A DNA stretch of 12,123 bases. It comes from Spirosoma fluviale (GTDB taxonomy: Bacteria > Bacteroidota > Bacteroidia > Cytophagales > Spirosomataceae). The notes under the pieces were generated by a model. It did not search any database. It was not told the DNA's origin and worked only from the letters and a program-made list of their open reading frames with translations. The stretch covers positions 1 through 12,123 of the forward strand of contig CAMARL010000045.1 of assembly GCA_945860325.1 (NCBI GenBank), given 5' to 3'. The translations under genes and the position numbers were made by a program. Below are positions 1-7,003 of this stretch, piece after piece (position 1 is the first letter of the stretch; each line of letters starts with the position of its first letter).

Positions 1-944
1 TTATAAGCCTTTAATTTATTTAACAATCCGATGCCACGACCTTCTTGGAACATATATAAAATCACTCCTTTCCCTTCTTTTTCGACCATTCCCATAGCGG
101 CGTGCAACTGAGCACCGCAATCACAACGACAACTACCAAAAATATCTCCAGTCACACAAGAGCTATGCACACGTACCATCACCGGCTCATTTATTTCCCA
201 TTCCCCCTTGACTAAAGCTAAATGCGTATCTCCCGTATTTTTTTGTTTAAAGGCAATCAACTCAAATTGACCCCATTCGGTTGGCATATTCACACCAATC
301 TCACGAGTAATCAACGATTCCGTATTTAACCTATATTCTATTAAATCTTTAATAGTAACTAATTTTAGATCAAACTTATCGGCTATCTTTCTAAGATCAG
401 GCAAGCGAGCCATACTACCATTATCATTTAATACTTCAATCAAAACACCTGAAGGCTGAAATCCAGCTAATTTAGCAAAATCCATCGACGCCTCCGTGTG
501 GCCTGTCCTCCTTAAAACTCCCTCAGATTTACTTTTTAAAGGAAATATATGACCAGGTCGACCCAAATCAGTTGGCTTAGTATTAAAATCCACCAATGCT
601 TTTATGGTTTTTGAACGATCCCCTGCAGAAATTCCCGTAGTGCATCCATTGCCTAATAGATCGACTGACACAGTAAATGGAGTTTCATGCGAAGTCGTAT
701 TTTGATCGACCATCATCTCCAATCCCAAGGCTAAACAACGCTCCTCTGTTAAAGAAACGCACATTAGACCCCTAGCCTCTTTAATCATAAAATTGACTAA
801 TTCGGGCGTTATCGCCTCCGAAGCACATATCATATCACCCTCATTCTCACGATCTTCATCATCGGCAACAATAATTATTTTACCCAATTTAATATCCTGA
901 ATGGCGTCTTCAATACGGTCCAATCGAATAGGTAATTCATTCAT
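1..944 (-). CDS. ribBA: RibBA: 3,4-dihydroxy-2-butanone-4-phosphate synthase / GTP cyclohydrolase II (3' end outside window)
   Basis: This bifunctional cytosolic enzyme supplies both riboflavin precursors: ribulose-5-phosphate gives dihydroxybutanone phosphate, and GTP gives the diaminopyrimidine. My reading from the ATG at 944 gives 314 codons, open to the window edge. The N-terminal DHBP-synthase domain (about 1-200) shows DDEDRENEGD (28-37), RPGHIFPL (129-136) and the RTGHTEAS stretch (146-153). The GTP cyclohydrolase II domain begins near 205 with the zinc cysteines C263, C274 and C276 (C-x10-C-x-C) and QEGRGIGL (300-307). The family is usually about 400 residues, so roughly 85 C-terminal residues are missing only because the window stops. 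Both halves look intact, so both activities are expected. It is divergent from the ABC ATPase gene across an 88-base gap. That gap is too short for a full FMN riboswitch and shows no sign of one. Identity is secure. Confidence 0.96.
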   Translation of the reverse strand, partial: MNELPIRLDRIEDAIQDIKLGKIIIVADDEDRENEGDMICASEAITPELVNFMIKEARGLMCVSLTEERCLALGLEMMVDQNTTSHETPFTVSVDLLGNGCTTGISAGDRSKTIKALVDFNTKPTDLGRPGHIFPLKSKSEGVLRRTGHTEASMDFAKLAGFQPSGVLIEVLNDNGSMARLPDLRKIADKFDLKLVTIKDLIEYRLNTESLITREIGVNMPTEWGQFELIAFKQKNTGDTHLALVKGEWEINEPVMVRVHSSCVTGDIFGSCRCDCGAQLHAAMGMVEKEGKGVILYMFQEGRGIGLLNKLKAY

Positions 945-971
945 ATTTTAAGCAATTATTTAACGAAAACA

Positions 972-979
972 CAAAGGTA
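972..979 (-). promoter_or_regulatory. Probable -7 promoter element of ribBA
   Basis: On the minus strand this reads TACCTTTG, an exact match to the Bacteroidota -7 consensus TAnnTTTG. It would start transcription near 965-967, about 20 bases before the ribBA ATG. No TTG is visible at the expected -33 spacing, so the call rests on the -7 box and its position. Confidence 0.55.
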
Positions 980-1032
980 CGGAGATTTTAATCCTATTTT
1001 ACTTAAATTGCAACTTAAATAAATGGAAATTT

Positions 1033-1740
1033 ATGTCGATTGAAGTCCTACATTTAAGCAAATCATTTGGTCAATCACTGGCGATCAGTGACCTCAGTTT
1101 TGACTTAAAAATGGGCCAAATAACGGGATTTTTAGGCCCCAATGGAGCGGGAAAATCAACTACATTAAAAATACTAATGGGGCTGGAAATTCCCAGTAGC
1201 GGGGAAGCCAAAATTTTGGGAATGGATGTGCAAAAACAAGATGTAAAAATCAAAAAGCAAATCGGGTATTTGGCAGAAAATAATCCATTGTATCCCGAAA
1301 TGTACATCAAAGAATTCTTAAGCTTTATCGGCAAAATTCATGGCTTAAGCTCAACTGTATTAACAAGAAGAATTGCAGAAGTCATCGAATTAGTAGGCTT
1401 AGAAAGAGAGCAAAAGAAGAAAATAAAAGAAATTTCGAAGGGGTACCAACAGCGAGTTGGCCTGGCCCAAGCGATTCTTCATGATCCCAAAATTTTAATT
1501 TTAGATGAGCCCACCAGTGGCTTAGATCCCAATCAAATGGATGAGATTAGGTCATTAATCGTCGCACTAAAAAAAGATAAGACGATTTTATTTTCGAGTC
1601 ATTTGCTAGGGGAAGTCAATGCCATCTGTGATCATGTGCTGTTAATCGACAAAGGGCAGTTGAAAGCCAATTGCAGCATAGAGGAAGCAAAAAATTACCC
1701 TGGAGGACTAGAAAGTTTCTTTAAGAATAAGACTAATTAA
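1033..1740 (+). CDS. GldA-like ABC transporter ATP-binding protein
   Basis: This is a cytoplasmic ATPase subunit of an ABC transporter, 235 residues. Visible motifs are Walker A GPNGAGKST (35-43), signature SKGYQQRVGLA (135-145, SKGYQ in place of LSGGQ), Walker B ILILDEP (154-160), D-loop SGLD (162-165) and H-loop H190. The Q-loop position carries E82 within IGYLAENNPLY instead of Gln. That feature, together with SKGYQQRVGLA and the GLDPNQ stretch, resembles GldA of Bacteroidota gliding motility as I recall it. The protein is shorter than typical GldA (about 300 residues), lacking most of the C-terminal tail. No permease gene (such as gldF/gldG) lies beside it, so its partner must be elsewhere. 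Its 3' end overlaps the convergent amidase gene by 8 bases. ABC ATPase identity is certain; a gliding role is only an inference. Confidence 0.9.
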   Translation: MSIEVLHLSKSFGQSLAISDLSFDLKMGQITGFLGPNGAGKSTTLKILMGLEIPSSGEAKILGMDVQKQDVKIKKQIGYLAENNPLYPEMYIKEFLSFIGKIHGLSSTVLTRRIAEVIELVGLEREQKKKIKEISKGYQQRVGLAQAILHDPKILILDEPTSGLDPNQMDEIRSLIVALKKDKTILFSSHLLGEVNAICDHVLLIDKGQLKANCSIEEAKNYPGGLESFFKNKTN

Positions 1741-2521
1741 TGAGTTCAAAATGATCGGCATCCAAATCCGTAGGGAATTTTGCCCTAAATTCAATCAATT
1801 CAGGTTTTGAAATGGAATAGGTTTTAATCGAATCTTCATTGGACAAATTCAACAAATCATTGCCTAAATACGAAATAAGAGCCGAATCACCTTGGTATTG
1901 AATTTCATTTCCATCCCGGCCTATTCGATTTACTCCGACCACATAAGCTAAGTTTTCAATGGCACGTGCCCGTAACAGCGTATTCCACGCATTTGAACGA
2001 ACAGCAGGCCAATTGGCCACATAAATAGCTAAATCATAAGCCAAGTCGACATTCCTTGACCACACGGGAAAGCGTAAATCGTAACAAACAAAAGCCGCAA
2101 TATTCCAATTTTTATAAGAAATAATACGCCTTTCATTTCCCGCTGTATAAAACTGATCCTCGCCTCCCATCCTAAATAAATGTTTCTTATCGTAACTGAG
2201 AATTTTACCTTCAGGGTCGACAGCTACAAATCGGTTGAAAAATTGATTGTTTTCTTTGCATTTAATGCTCCCCACAACTAACGCATTTAGTCGACTAGCC
2301 ATTAATTTGAGCCATTTGATGACCGGACCATGGCCTATTTCAGCCCCCTGATCATTCATGCTAAATCCCGTGCTGAACATTTCAGGCAGAACCACCACAT
2401 CTGTTTGATTGATTAAATGTTGGAGCTTTTCCTCTAATAGGGCACAATTTGCTAGAGGATCTTCCCAAGCGATTTCGAATTGAACTAAACTTACCCTCAA
2501 AGGATTATTGGGGCCGGACAT
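1733..2521 (-). CDS. Carbon-nitrogen hydrolase, YafV/omega-amidase type
   Basis: This is a nitrilase-superfamily amidase of 262 residues, the usual length. The catalytic triad is visible as E47 (LPEMF), K112 (in YDKKHLF) and C146 (VCYDLRFP). Long stretches such as VCYDLRFPVWSRN, YVANWP and RARAIEN match the E. coli YafV type. That type hydrolyses omega-amides such as 2-oxoglutaramate and 2-oxosuccinamate, repairing by-products of glutamine transamination (known for the family, not shown here). It is cytosolic, with no signal peptide. The ATG at 2521 follows the lipoprotein stop by 11 bases, so it is probably the last gene of the operon starting at 4669. Its TAG stop lies inside the 3' end of the convergent ABC ATPase gene. 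Family call is very secure; exact substrate is inferred. Confidence 0.92.
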   Translation of the reverse strand: MSGPNNPLRVSLVQFEIAWEDPLANCALLEEKLQHLINQTDVVVLPEMFSTGFSMNDQGAEIGHGPVIKWLKLMASRLNALVVGSIKCKENNQFFNRFVAVDPEGKILSYDKKHLFRMGGEDQFYTAGNERRIISYKNWNIAAFVCYDLRFPVWSRNVDLAYDLAIYVANWPAVRSNAWNTLLRARAIENLAYVVGVNRIGRDGNEIQYQGDSALISYLGNDLLNLSNEDSIKTYSISKPELIEFRAKFPTDLDADHFELIN

Positions 2522-2532
2522 GTACTGATTGA

Positions 2533-3909
2533 TTATTTTGCTTTGGCAATATAGGAATAATATATTTTCAACTTAGCTTTCAATGCATTAAGAGGAATAA
2601 ATCGTACACTCTCGCTCGATATTTTAGCATTTCCTGAAGCATCTGCTGAAATGGCGGGAGTCAATAAAAAACCTAAATTAGCTTTGTTACCAGTCAATAA
2701 TGCTTGCATAATCGTCGTAACATTAAATGAATAGGAATTGGTAAACGAATTATAAGTAGCGGTTTGAACCCCTGAAGCACCTTCGGCCACAAAGTATTTA
2801 AGTCCATACGTATTTCTTAGGGGTCTATTGGAACCATCCGATTCGATTAAGGATAATTGGCCTATCGTCTGACCTAAATCCAAATTATCAGCTCCTTGAA
2901 AAACTAATTCAGCCTTATTAACCGCTACGTTATTGGTTCCCTTCAACTTAGTTAAATAAGGCAAATCGATTTTAGTTACAATTCCCGTACCCGATTGAAC
3001 ATAGGTAGTATTATTCGTTTTGAGTGAAGATATTTTATCCCCAGACTTAACTAAATTAGCTAATAACCCTACTTTTTTAGACTTAATCTGGTTGAAACGC
3101 GCATTGAACTCAGGCGTATACGTATTCGATAAACTGAAATAATAGTTTAAAAAATACTTTAAAGTATCTCCTGGGTTATGCCAATGCAAAGTCATTTTAG
3201 AATAAGCAGGTGAGAAGTTTAATAAAGCAGCTTTCTTCGTTTCAGCTGTCTGAATATAAAAACCTTTAAAGAAATCCCTAAATGAAGATCCTCCTCCAGA
3301 AATAGCCTTATCCTTATACTTCGAAATTAATTCTTTACCTAAAGCCAAACCCATATTAAATTTCAATGTATCATATTGAACTGAATCACCATTGATCGAT
3401 TTAGCATAAAGTGGTTTAGGAGTAAAGGTATGAGTCTTTAACACCTCAGGAAAATAAGTAACGGTAGAATTGGTGAAATAACTAGAACTTCTACTTAAAC
3501 TATCCTTCAACCGATAAATCTTGATACTCTGTGGCTGGGTTAAATCACCTTGGAAATTGGTATACACCAAAGACATTTTCAATGAATCCAAAATAGAATT
3601 CTCTTTGGAATTCAAAGTGTCTGCATTAGCTATCTGTGCGAAAACATCAGACGTCACATAACCCAGTTCAGGATGAAAATAAGAACCCAGCAATAAGGAA
3701 TTATTGGCCCCAGTATAAATGGAATCAACCAAAACCGTGGAAGAATTAACGGTTAATGTGTCCGTATAATTTAATCCTACCTCCACACTAAAAAGATCAG
3801 AACCTATTTCTTTAGGATCATCACATGAGGACAGGAAAAGGGAAATAATTCCCAACCATTTAAGCGCCGGCCATTTCAATGTAAGCTTTTTCGAAGAAAT
3901 CGAGGTCAT
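2533..3909 (-). CDS. DUF4270 family lipoprotein
   Basis: This is a predicted outer-membrane or surface lipoprotein of unknown function, 458 residues from the ATG at 3909. The N-terminus has lysines (K7, K8, K12, K17), a hydrophobic core (WLGIISLFL) and a lipobox ending at C29 (LFLSSC), followed by DDPKEIGSDLF, the usual opening of DUF4270 proteins in Bacteroidota. The mature part is rich in Ser, Thr, Asn and Tyr with alternating hydrophobic residues, suggesting beta structure. The open frame extends up to 3981, but starting there would put over 50 residues before the lipobox Cys. Even the start at 3909 lies inside the preceding glycogen-synthase-like gene (50-base overlap). A TTG at 3879 would give a compact 19-residue signal (MKWPALKW...C) and a 20-base overlap. 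The stop is 11 bases before the amidase ATG. Family is confident; start is uncertain; function is unknown. Confidence 0.85.
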   Translation of the reverse strand: MTSISSKKLTLKWPALKWLGIISLFLSSCDDPKEIGSDLFSVEVGLNYTDTLTVNSSTVLVDSIYTGANNSLLLGSYFHPELGYVTSDVFAQIANADTLNSKENSILDSLKMSLVYTNFQGDLTQPQSIKIYRLKDSLSRSSSYFTNSTVTYFPEVLKTHTFTPKPLYAKSINGDSVQYDTLKFNMGLALGKELISKYKDKAISGGGSSFRDFFKGFYIQTAETKKAALLNFSPAYSKMTLHWHNPGDTLKYFLNYYFSLSNTYTPEFNARFNQIKSKKVGLLANLVKSGDKISSLKTNNTTYVQSGTGIVTKIDLPYLTKLKGTNNVAVNKAELVFQGADNLDLGQTIGQLSLIESDGSNRPLRNTYGLKYFVAEGASGVQTATYNSFTNSYSFNVTTIMQALLTGNKANLGFLLTPAISADASGNAKISSESVRFIPLNALKAKLKIYYSYIAKAK

Positions 3910-4669
3910 TTTCGGCAATATTTTGGTGGGTTTTTTCTTTATATTCATCAATAATTGATTGAATGCGGGTGTTATCCACATTTTCTAAGGATACTACTTT
4001 ATCGGCAAATTCCGCACCTATTTTAATAAATGCATGATAATCAGAAGTAGCTAAGCTACCCAAATGTGCTTCATCTAAATCTCCAATTTTAACTTTTTCC
4101 AATAAATCGTCATTTGAAAACGTAAAATCAAAGGCAGAATTGTGTGGAGAAAAAATAGTTTTGGAATCTTTATAAATAGGGTGATTTCGGTAATGTGTTG
4201 AAATATACAATGGCACTAAACTCGACATCCAATCATTGCAATGAATCACATCTGGCGCCCAACCTAATTTAATAACAGTCTCTAAAGCACCTTTACAGAA
4301 AAATATAGCTCTTTCATGATTGTCAGGATAAAAATCACCCTCTTTATCATTTAAGATATATTTTCTTTGATAATAATCCTCATTATCGATAAAGTAAACT
4401 TGCAATTTAGCCGCCGGAATACTAGCCACTTTTATGGTTAAGGGTTTCTCCTCATCTCCCATCGGAATCGTAATTCCTGAGAGTCGAACTACCTCATGTA
4501 ATCGATTTTTGCGTTCGTTAATAGAACCAAATCTTGGAACTAAAATTCTGATCTCCATTCCTCTCTCCTGCATGGCAGCTGGAAGATTGCGAACAAAATT
4601 GGCAATTTGTGATGTGTTTAGAAAGGGATCAACCTCGCTCGAAACGTAAAGTATACGTAATTTGGCCAT
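3860..4669 (-). CDS. Half-length glycogen/starch synthase-like protein (GT5 N-terminal domain only)
   Basis: This 269-residue protein covers only the N-terminal Rossmann domain of GT5 glycogen synthases, which normally run to about 480 residues with a second GT-B domain. Family landmarks are the opening LRILYVSSEVDPF (4-16), the PDVIHCNDW segment (139-147) corresponding to the usual VHxHDW, and the TIFSPHNSAF segment (171-180) corresponding to TxHNxAY. The ADP-glucose-binding KTGGL motif expected after SSEVxPF is replaced by NTSQI (18-22). The missing C-terminal domain carries most donor-binding residues, so ordinary glycogen synthase activity is unlikely. The frame ends cleanly with no remnant of the second domain, and I recall similar short proteins next to DUF4270 genes in other Bacteroidota. 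It therefore looks like a conserved paralogue rather than a fresh truncation. It is the first gene of the operon running to 1733. Actual role is unknown. Confidence 0.85.
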   Translation of the reverse strand: MAKLRILYVSSEVDPFLNTSQIANFVRNLPAAMQERGMEIRILVPRFGSINERKNRLHEVVRLSGITIPMGDEEKPLTIKVASIPAAKLQVYFIDNEDYYQRKYILNDKEGDFYPDNHERAIFFCKGALETVIKLGWAPDVIHCNDWMSSLVPLYISTHYRNHPIYKDSKTIFSPHNSAFDFTFSNDDLLEKVKIGDLDEAHLGSLATSDYHAFIKIGAEFADKVVSLENVDNTRIQSIIDEYKEKTHQNIAENDLDFFEKAYIEMAGA

Positions 4670-4712
4670 TCTAAAATTATTTATGGGGAAAAATTATCCC
4701 AAAAAAACAATG

Positions 4713-4720
4713 CAAAAGTA
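4713..4720 (-). promoter_or_regulatory. Probable -7 promoter element of the GT5-like/DUF4270/amidase operon
   Basis: The minus strand reads TACTTTTG, an exact TAnnTTTG match, 43 bases before the ATG at 4669. Expected transcription start is near 4707-4708, giving a leader of about 39 nt. I see no convincing -33 TTG. Confidence 0.55.
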
Positions 4721-4765
4721 CAAAAAATTTATCGCATTTACACACCATTATTCCTCTAAAGGTCT

Positions 4766-4773
4766 TTATTTTG
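4766..4773 (+). promoter_or_regulatory. Possible -7 element for the 4803-6949 operon
   Basis: TTATTTTG has one mismatch to TAnnTTTG and sits 29 bases before the ATG at 4803, a suitable distance for a short leader. It is the best candidate in the 133-base divergent gap, but AT-rich DNA gives such matches easily. Confidence 0.3.
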
Positions 4774-4802
4774 CTAATTGATTTATTATCTAACCCAATT
4801 TC

Positions 4803-5801
4803 ATGCTAAAATCAATCATAAAGTATCTTTTCTCTACCGCATTAGCCTTAGGCTTGTTGTATTGGGCATTCTCGTCAAGCAAAATACAGTGGCAAGATAT
4901 ATTTGATACGTTTGCGGTGGCCAACTACCAATGGATTCTGCTTTCCATCCTCATTTCAATTTTTTCACACGTTTTACGTGCATGGCGTTGGGAAGCTTTG
5001 CTCGGCGCAATGAATTTTTACCCCGGTACACTAAGAACCTTTTCAGCGGTCATGATTGGCTACTTTGCCAATTTTATCGTTCCAAGAATGGGCGAAGTTT
5101 CTAGGTGTGGGTCGCTTACTAAAACCGCTAGCATTCCATTCACCCAATCATTTGGGACAGTCATCACGGAAAGGATTGTCGACTTGCTCGGTTTACTTTT
5201 TATTGTCATCATGGCATTTTTTATTGCTTGGGAACCGATGCAACAATATTTATTCCCAAATGCAAGCATACCGTCAACTTATTTGATCGTGTCAACTGTT
5301 TTGATTTTGGGTACTTTAATTGCTATGCTACTATTTTTTAAAAATAAAATAGGCCTTCTTTGGGAATCCTTTACGTCAAATAATAAATTGGGTAAAATTT
5401 TAGCAGGCTGGATCGTCGGTATTTTAAGCATCAAAGATGTTAAAAACCCTCAAAAATTTATTTTATACTCCGTTCTAATTTGGGTCTGTTATTACTTAAA
5501 CGCCTATGTGCTATTGCTAGCCTTTCCTGTAAGTCAATCCCTCAGCCTTTCAGCCGGATTAATGGTTTTAGTCATGGGGACATTTGGCATGGCGACTCCT
5601 ACACAAGGAGGAATTGGCGCCTACCATAAATTGGTTTCCGCCACATTGGTCTTTTATTTAATACCGGTCAAAGACGCAACTGTATTAGCGACCTTTTTTC
5701 ATGGAACCCAAATGGTCACTATTTTGTTATTGGGTGGATTAAGTTTTATCTTAACCTTATTTTTAACACGAATCGATGCAAAACCCATTGAGTCAAAGTA
5801 A
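4803..5801 (+). CDS. Flippase-like / lysylphosphatidylglycerol synthase-type integral membrane protein (UPF0104 family)
   Basis: This 332-residue inner-membrane protein has about eight hydrophobic segments, starting with one at roughly 7-24 and ending near 305-325. Family signatures are RAWRWEALL after the second segment, GYFANFIVPRMGEVSR, ERIVDLLGLL, and GGIGAYH in the C-terminal third. It matches the transmembrane domain of the LPG-synthase/AglD family (PF03706) but has no attached aminoacyltransferase (MprF-type) domain. It should therefore not be called a lysyl-PG synthase; lipid or lipid-linked glycan handling is the more general inference. It opens an operon with rfaE2 and a zinc peptidase, and its last 26 bases overlap the rfaE2 start. 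In related genomes, as I recall, genes of this family sit near panC/panD beside the half-GT5 gene; here panCD are not present. Family is secure; substrate is unknown. Confidence 0.88.
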   Translation: MLKSIIKYLFSTALALGLLYWAFSSSKIQWQDIFDTFAVANYQWILLSILISIFSHVLRAWRWEALLGAMNFYPGTLRTFSAVMIGYFANFIVPRMGEVSRCGSLTKTASIPFTQSFGTVITERIVDLLGLLFIVIMAFFIAWEPMQQYLFPNASIPSTYLIVSTVLILGTLIAMLLFFKNKIGLLWESFTSNNKLGKILAGWIVGILSIKDVKNPQKFILYSVLIWVCYYLNAYVLLLAFPVSQSLSLSAGLMVLVMGTFGMATPTQGGIGAYHKLVSATLVFYLIPVKDATVLATFFHGTQMVTILLLGGLSFILTLFLTRIDAKPIESK

Positions 5802-6264
5802 AATCTTAGATCTTATTTCGGCTATAGACCAACGAAATAAATGGAAATCCGATGAAGATGAACGCGTTGTTTTCACGAATGGATGCTTTGATATTTTGCA
5901 TTTAGGCCATGTCGATTACCTTGAAAAATCGAGTATGAGCGGCACAAAACTGATTGTAGGCGTAAACTCAGACCGTTCTGTCAAAGAATTAAAAGGACCT
6001 GAAAGACCTATCAATTCCGAATATGCTCGAGCAAGATTAATTGCAGCTTTGGGTTTTGTTTCTTTGGTCATTATCTTTGATGAAGATACGCCTTTGGATA
6101 TCATAAAAACCTTAAAACCGGATGTATTAATGAAGGGAAACGACTATACTTTAGAAACCATCGTGGGAGCCAAAGAAGTCTTGGAATATGGTGGCGAAGT
6201 ACTAACCATACCACTGGTTCCCGATTATTCAACTACTGGAATTATTCAAAAACTAAAAAAATAA
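5776..6264 (+). CDS. rfaE2: D-glycero-beta-D-manno-heptose 1-phosphate adenylyltransferase (RfaE2 / HldE C-terminal-type)
   Basis: This cytosolic nucleotidyltransferase (162 residues) activates heptose-1-phosphate with ATP to ADP-heptose for the LPS inner core. The cytidylyltransferase-like fold is marked by FTNGCFDILHLGH (33-45, with the HxGH motif at 42-45), GVNSD (62-66), GPERPIN (74-80), the PDVLMKGNDY stretch (115-124, family usually KGGDY) and EVLTIPLVPDYSTT (141-154). E. coli fuses this activity to the RfaE1 kinase; here it is stand-alone, the common arrangement in Bacteroidota, so a separate kinase gene should exist elsewhere. The ATG at 5776 gives the standard length. It overlaps the preceding membrane-protein gene by 26 bases in another frame, suggesting coupled translation. 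The next gene starts 4 bases after its stop. High confidence. Confidence 0.94.
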   Translation: MQNPLSQSKILDLISAIDQRNKWKSDEDERVVFTNGCFDILHLGHVDYLEKSSMSGTKLIVGVNSDRSVKELKGPERPINSEYARARLIAALGFVSLVIIFDEDTPLDIIKTLKPDVLMKGNDYTLETIVGAKEVLEYGGEVLTIPLVPDYSTTGIIQKLKK

Positions 6265-6268
6265 TATT

Positions 6269-6949
6269 ATGTATTTTATCGCTATTTTATTTGGAGTGGC
6301 CGGAATGTTAATTTCCTGGAGATTGAAATCAAAATTTCAAAAATATGCCCAAGAGCCTTTGCAAAGTAATTTTTCTGGCCAAGAAATTGCCGAGAAAATG
6401 CTCGCAGATCATGGAATTACGGATGTTCGAGTTATCTCTGTTGAGGGCCAATTAACAGATCATTACAATCCTGCTGACAAAACAGTGAACCTATCTAACG
6501 ATGTGTTTCACGGTCGCAATGCCGCTGCCGCCGCAGTTTCTGCGCACGAATGTGGTCACGCAGTCCAACATGCCCGAGCATATGCTTTTTTAGAATTCAG
6601 AAGTGCTATGGTTCCCATGTTAAATGTGGCGAATGGATTTATGCCTATCCTATTGATGATCGGTATGTTTGTACTTTATTCTACGGGAAGTGTGCTTCTA
6701 TTGACTATTGGCGTTGCGCTTTTTGCCCTTGCCACGCTCTTTAGCTTTGTTACTTTGCCTGTTGAATTTGACGCATCAAATCGTGCTTTGGCTTGGATAA
6801 AAGAAAAAGGAATTGTCACGCCGACTGAATATGAAATGTCAAAAGATGCGCTTTGGTGGGCAGCTATGACGTATGTGGTCGCTGCTTTAGGCATGTTAGC
6901 CCAATTGCTTTACTACTTAAACTTATTAGGTGGTCGTAGGAATAATTAA
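6269..6949 (+). CDS. Membrane-bound neutral zinc metallopeptidase (YugP type, PF04298)
   Basis: This is a predicted inner-membrane metallopeptidase of 226 residues, full length for the family. An N-terminal membrane segment (1-18) is followed by a soluble part with the zinc-binding HECGH (93-97). Two hydrophobic segments lie at about 125-163. The family-conserved EFDASNRA stretch (166-173) probably supplies the third metal ligand, and a last membrane helix covers about 197-220. All catalytic residues appear intact. Substrates of this family are not established; membrane-protein or envelope quality control is a guess. It starts 4 bases after rfaE2 and is the last gene before the strong hairpin at 6969-7003, so it closes the three-gene operon. 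Confidence 0.9.
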   Translation: MYFIAILFGVAGMLISWRLKSKFQKYAQEPLQSNFSGQEIAEKMLADHGITDVRVISVEGQLTDHYNPADKTVNLSNDVFHGRNAAAAAVSAHECGHAVQHARAYAFLEFRSAMVPMLNVANGFMPILLMIGMFVLYSTGSVLLLTIGVALFALATLFSFVTLPVEFDASNRALAWIKEKGIVTPTEYEMSKDALWWAAMTYVVAALGMLAQLLYYLNLLGGRRNN

Positions 6950-6968
6950 TTTCAATGATTATAAAAAT

Positions 6969-7003
6969 AAAAAAATGCCTCAAGATCCTTGAGGCATTTT
7001 TTT
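6969..7003. terminator. Bidirectional intrinsic terminator
   Basis: A perfect 16-bp inverted repeat (6969-6984 with 6988-7003) encloses the 3-base loop ATC. The core is ATGCCTCAAG paired with CTTGAGGCAT, flanked by seven A on the left and seven T on the right, so both strands read as a GC-containing hairpin plus U-tract. It lies 20 bases after the zinc-peptidase stop and overlaps the last two bases of the convergent permease's stop codon (7002-7004). One element can thus end both transcripts. Confidence 0.93.

Noticed and set aside
945..1032. FMN riboswitch upstream of ribBA
   Set aside because: The divergent gap is only 88 bases, mostly AT-rich, with none of the conserved RFN-element helices recognisable.
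3860..4669. Glycogen synthase pseudogene
   Set aside because: The frame is intact, the end is clean, it heads an operon, and no second-domain remnant is found downstream, where another functional gene begins.
4803..5801. MprF-type lysylphosphatidylglycerol synthase
   Set aside because: Only the membrane (flippase-like) domain is present; the cytosolic aminoacyl-transfer domain is missing, so the enzyme name is not justified.
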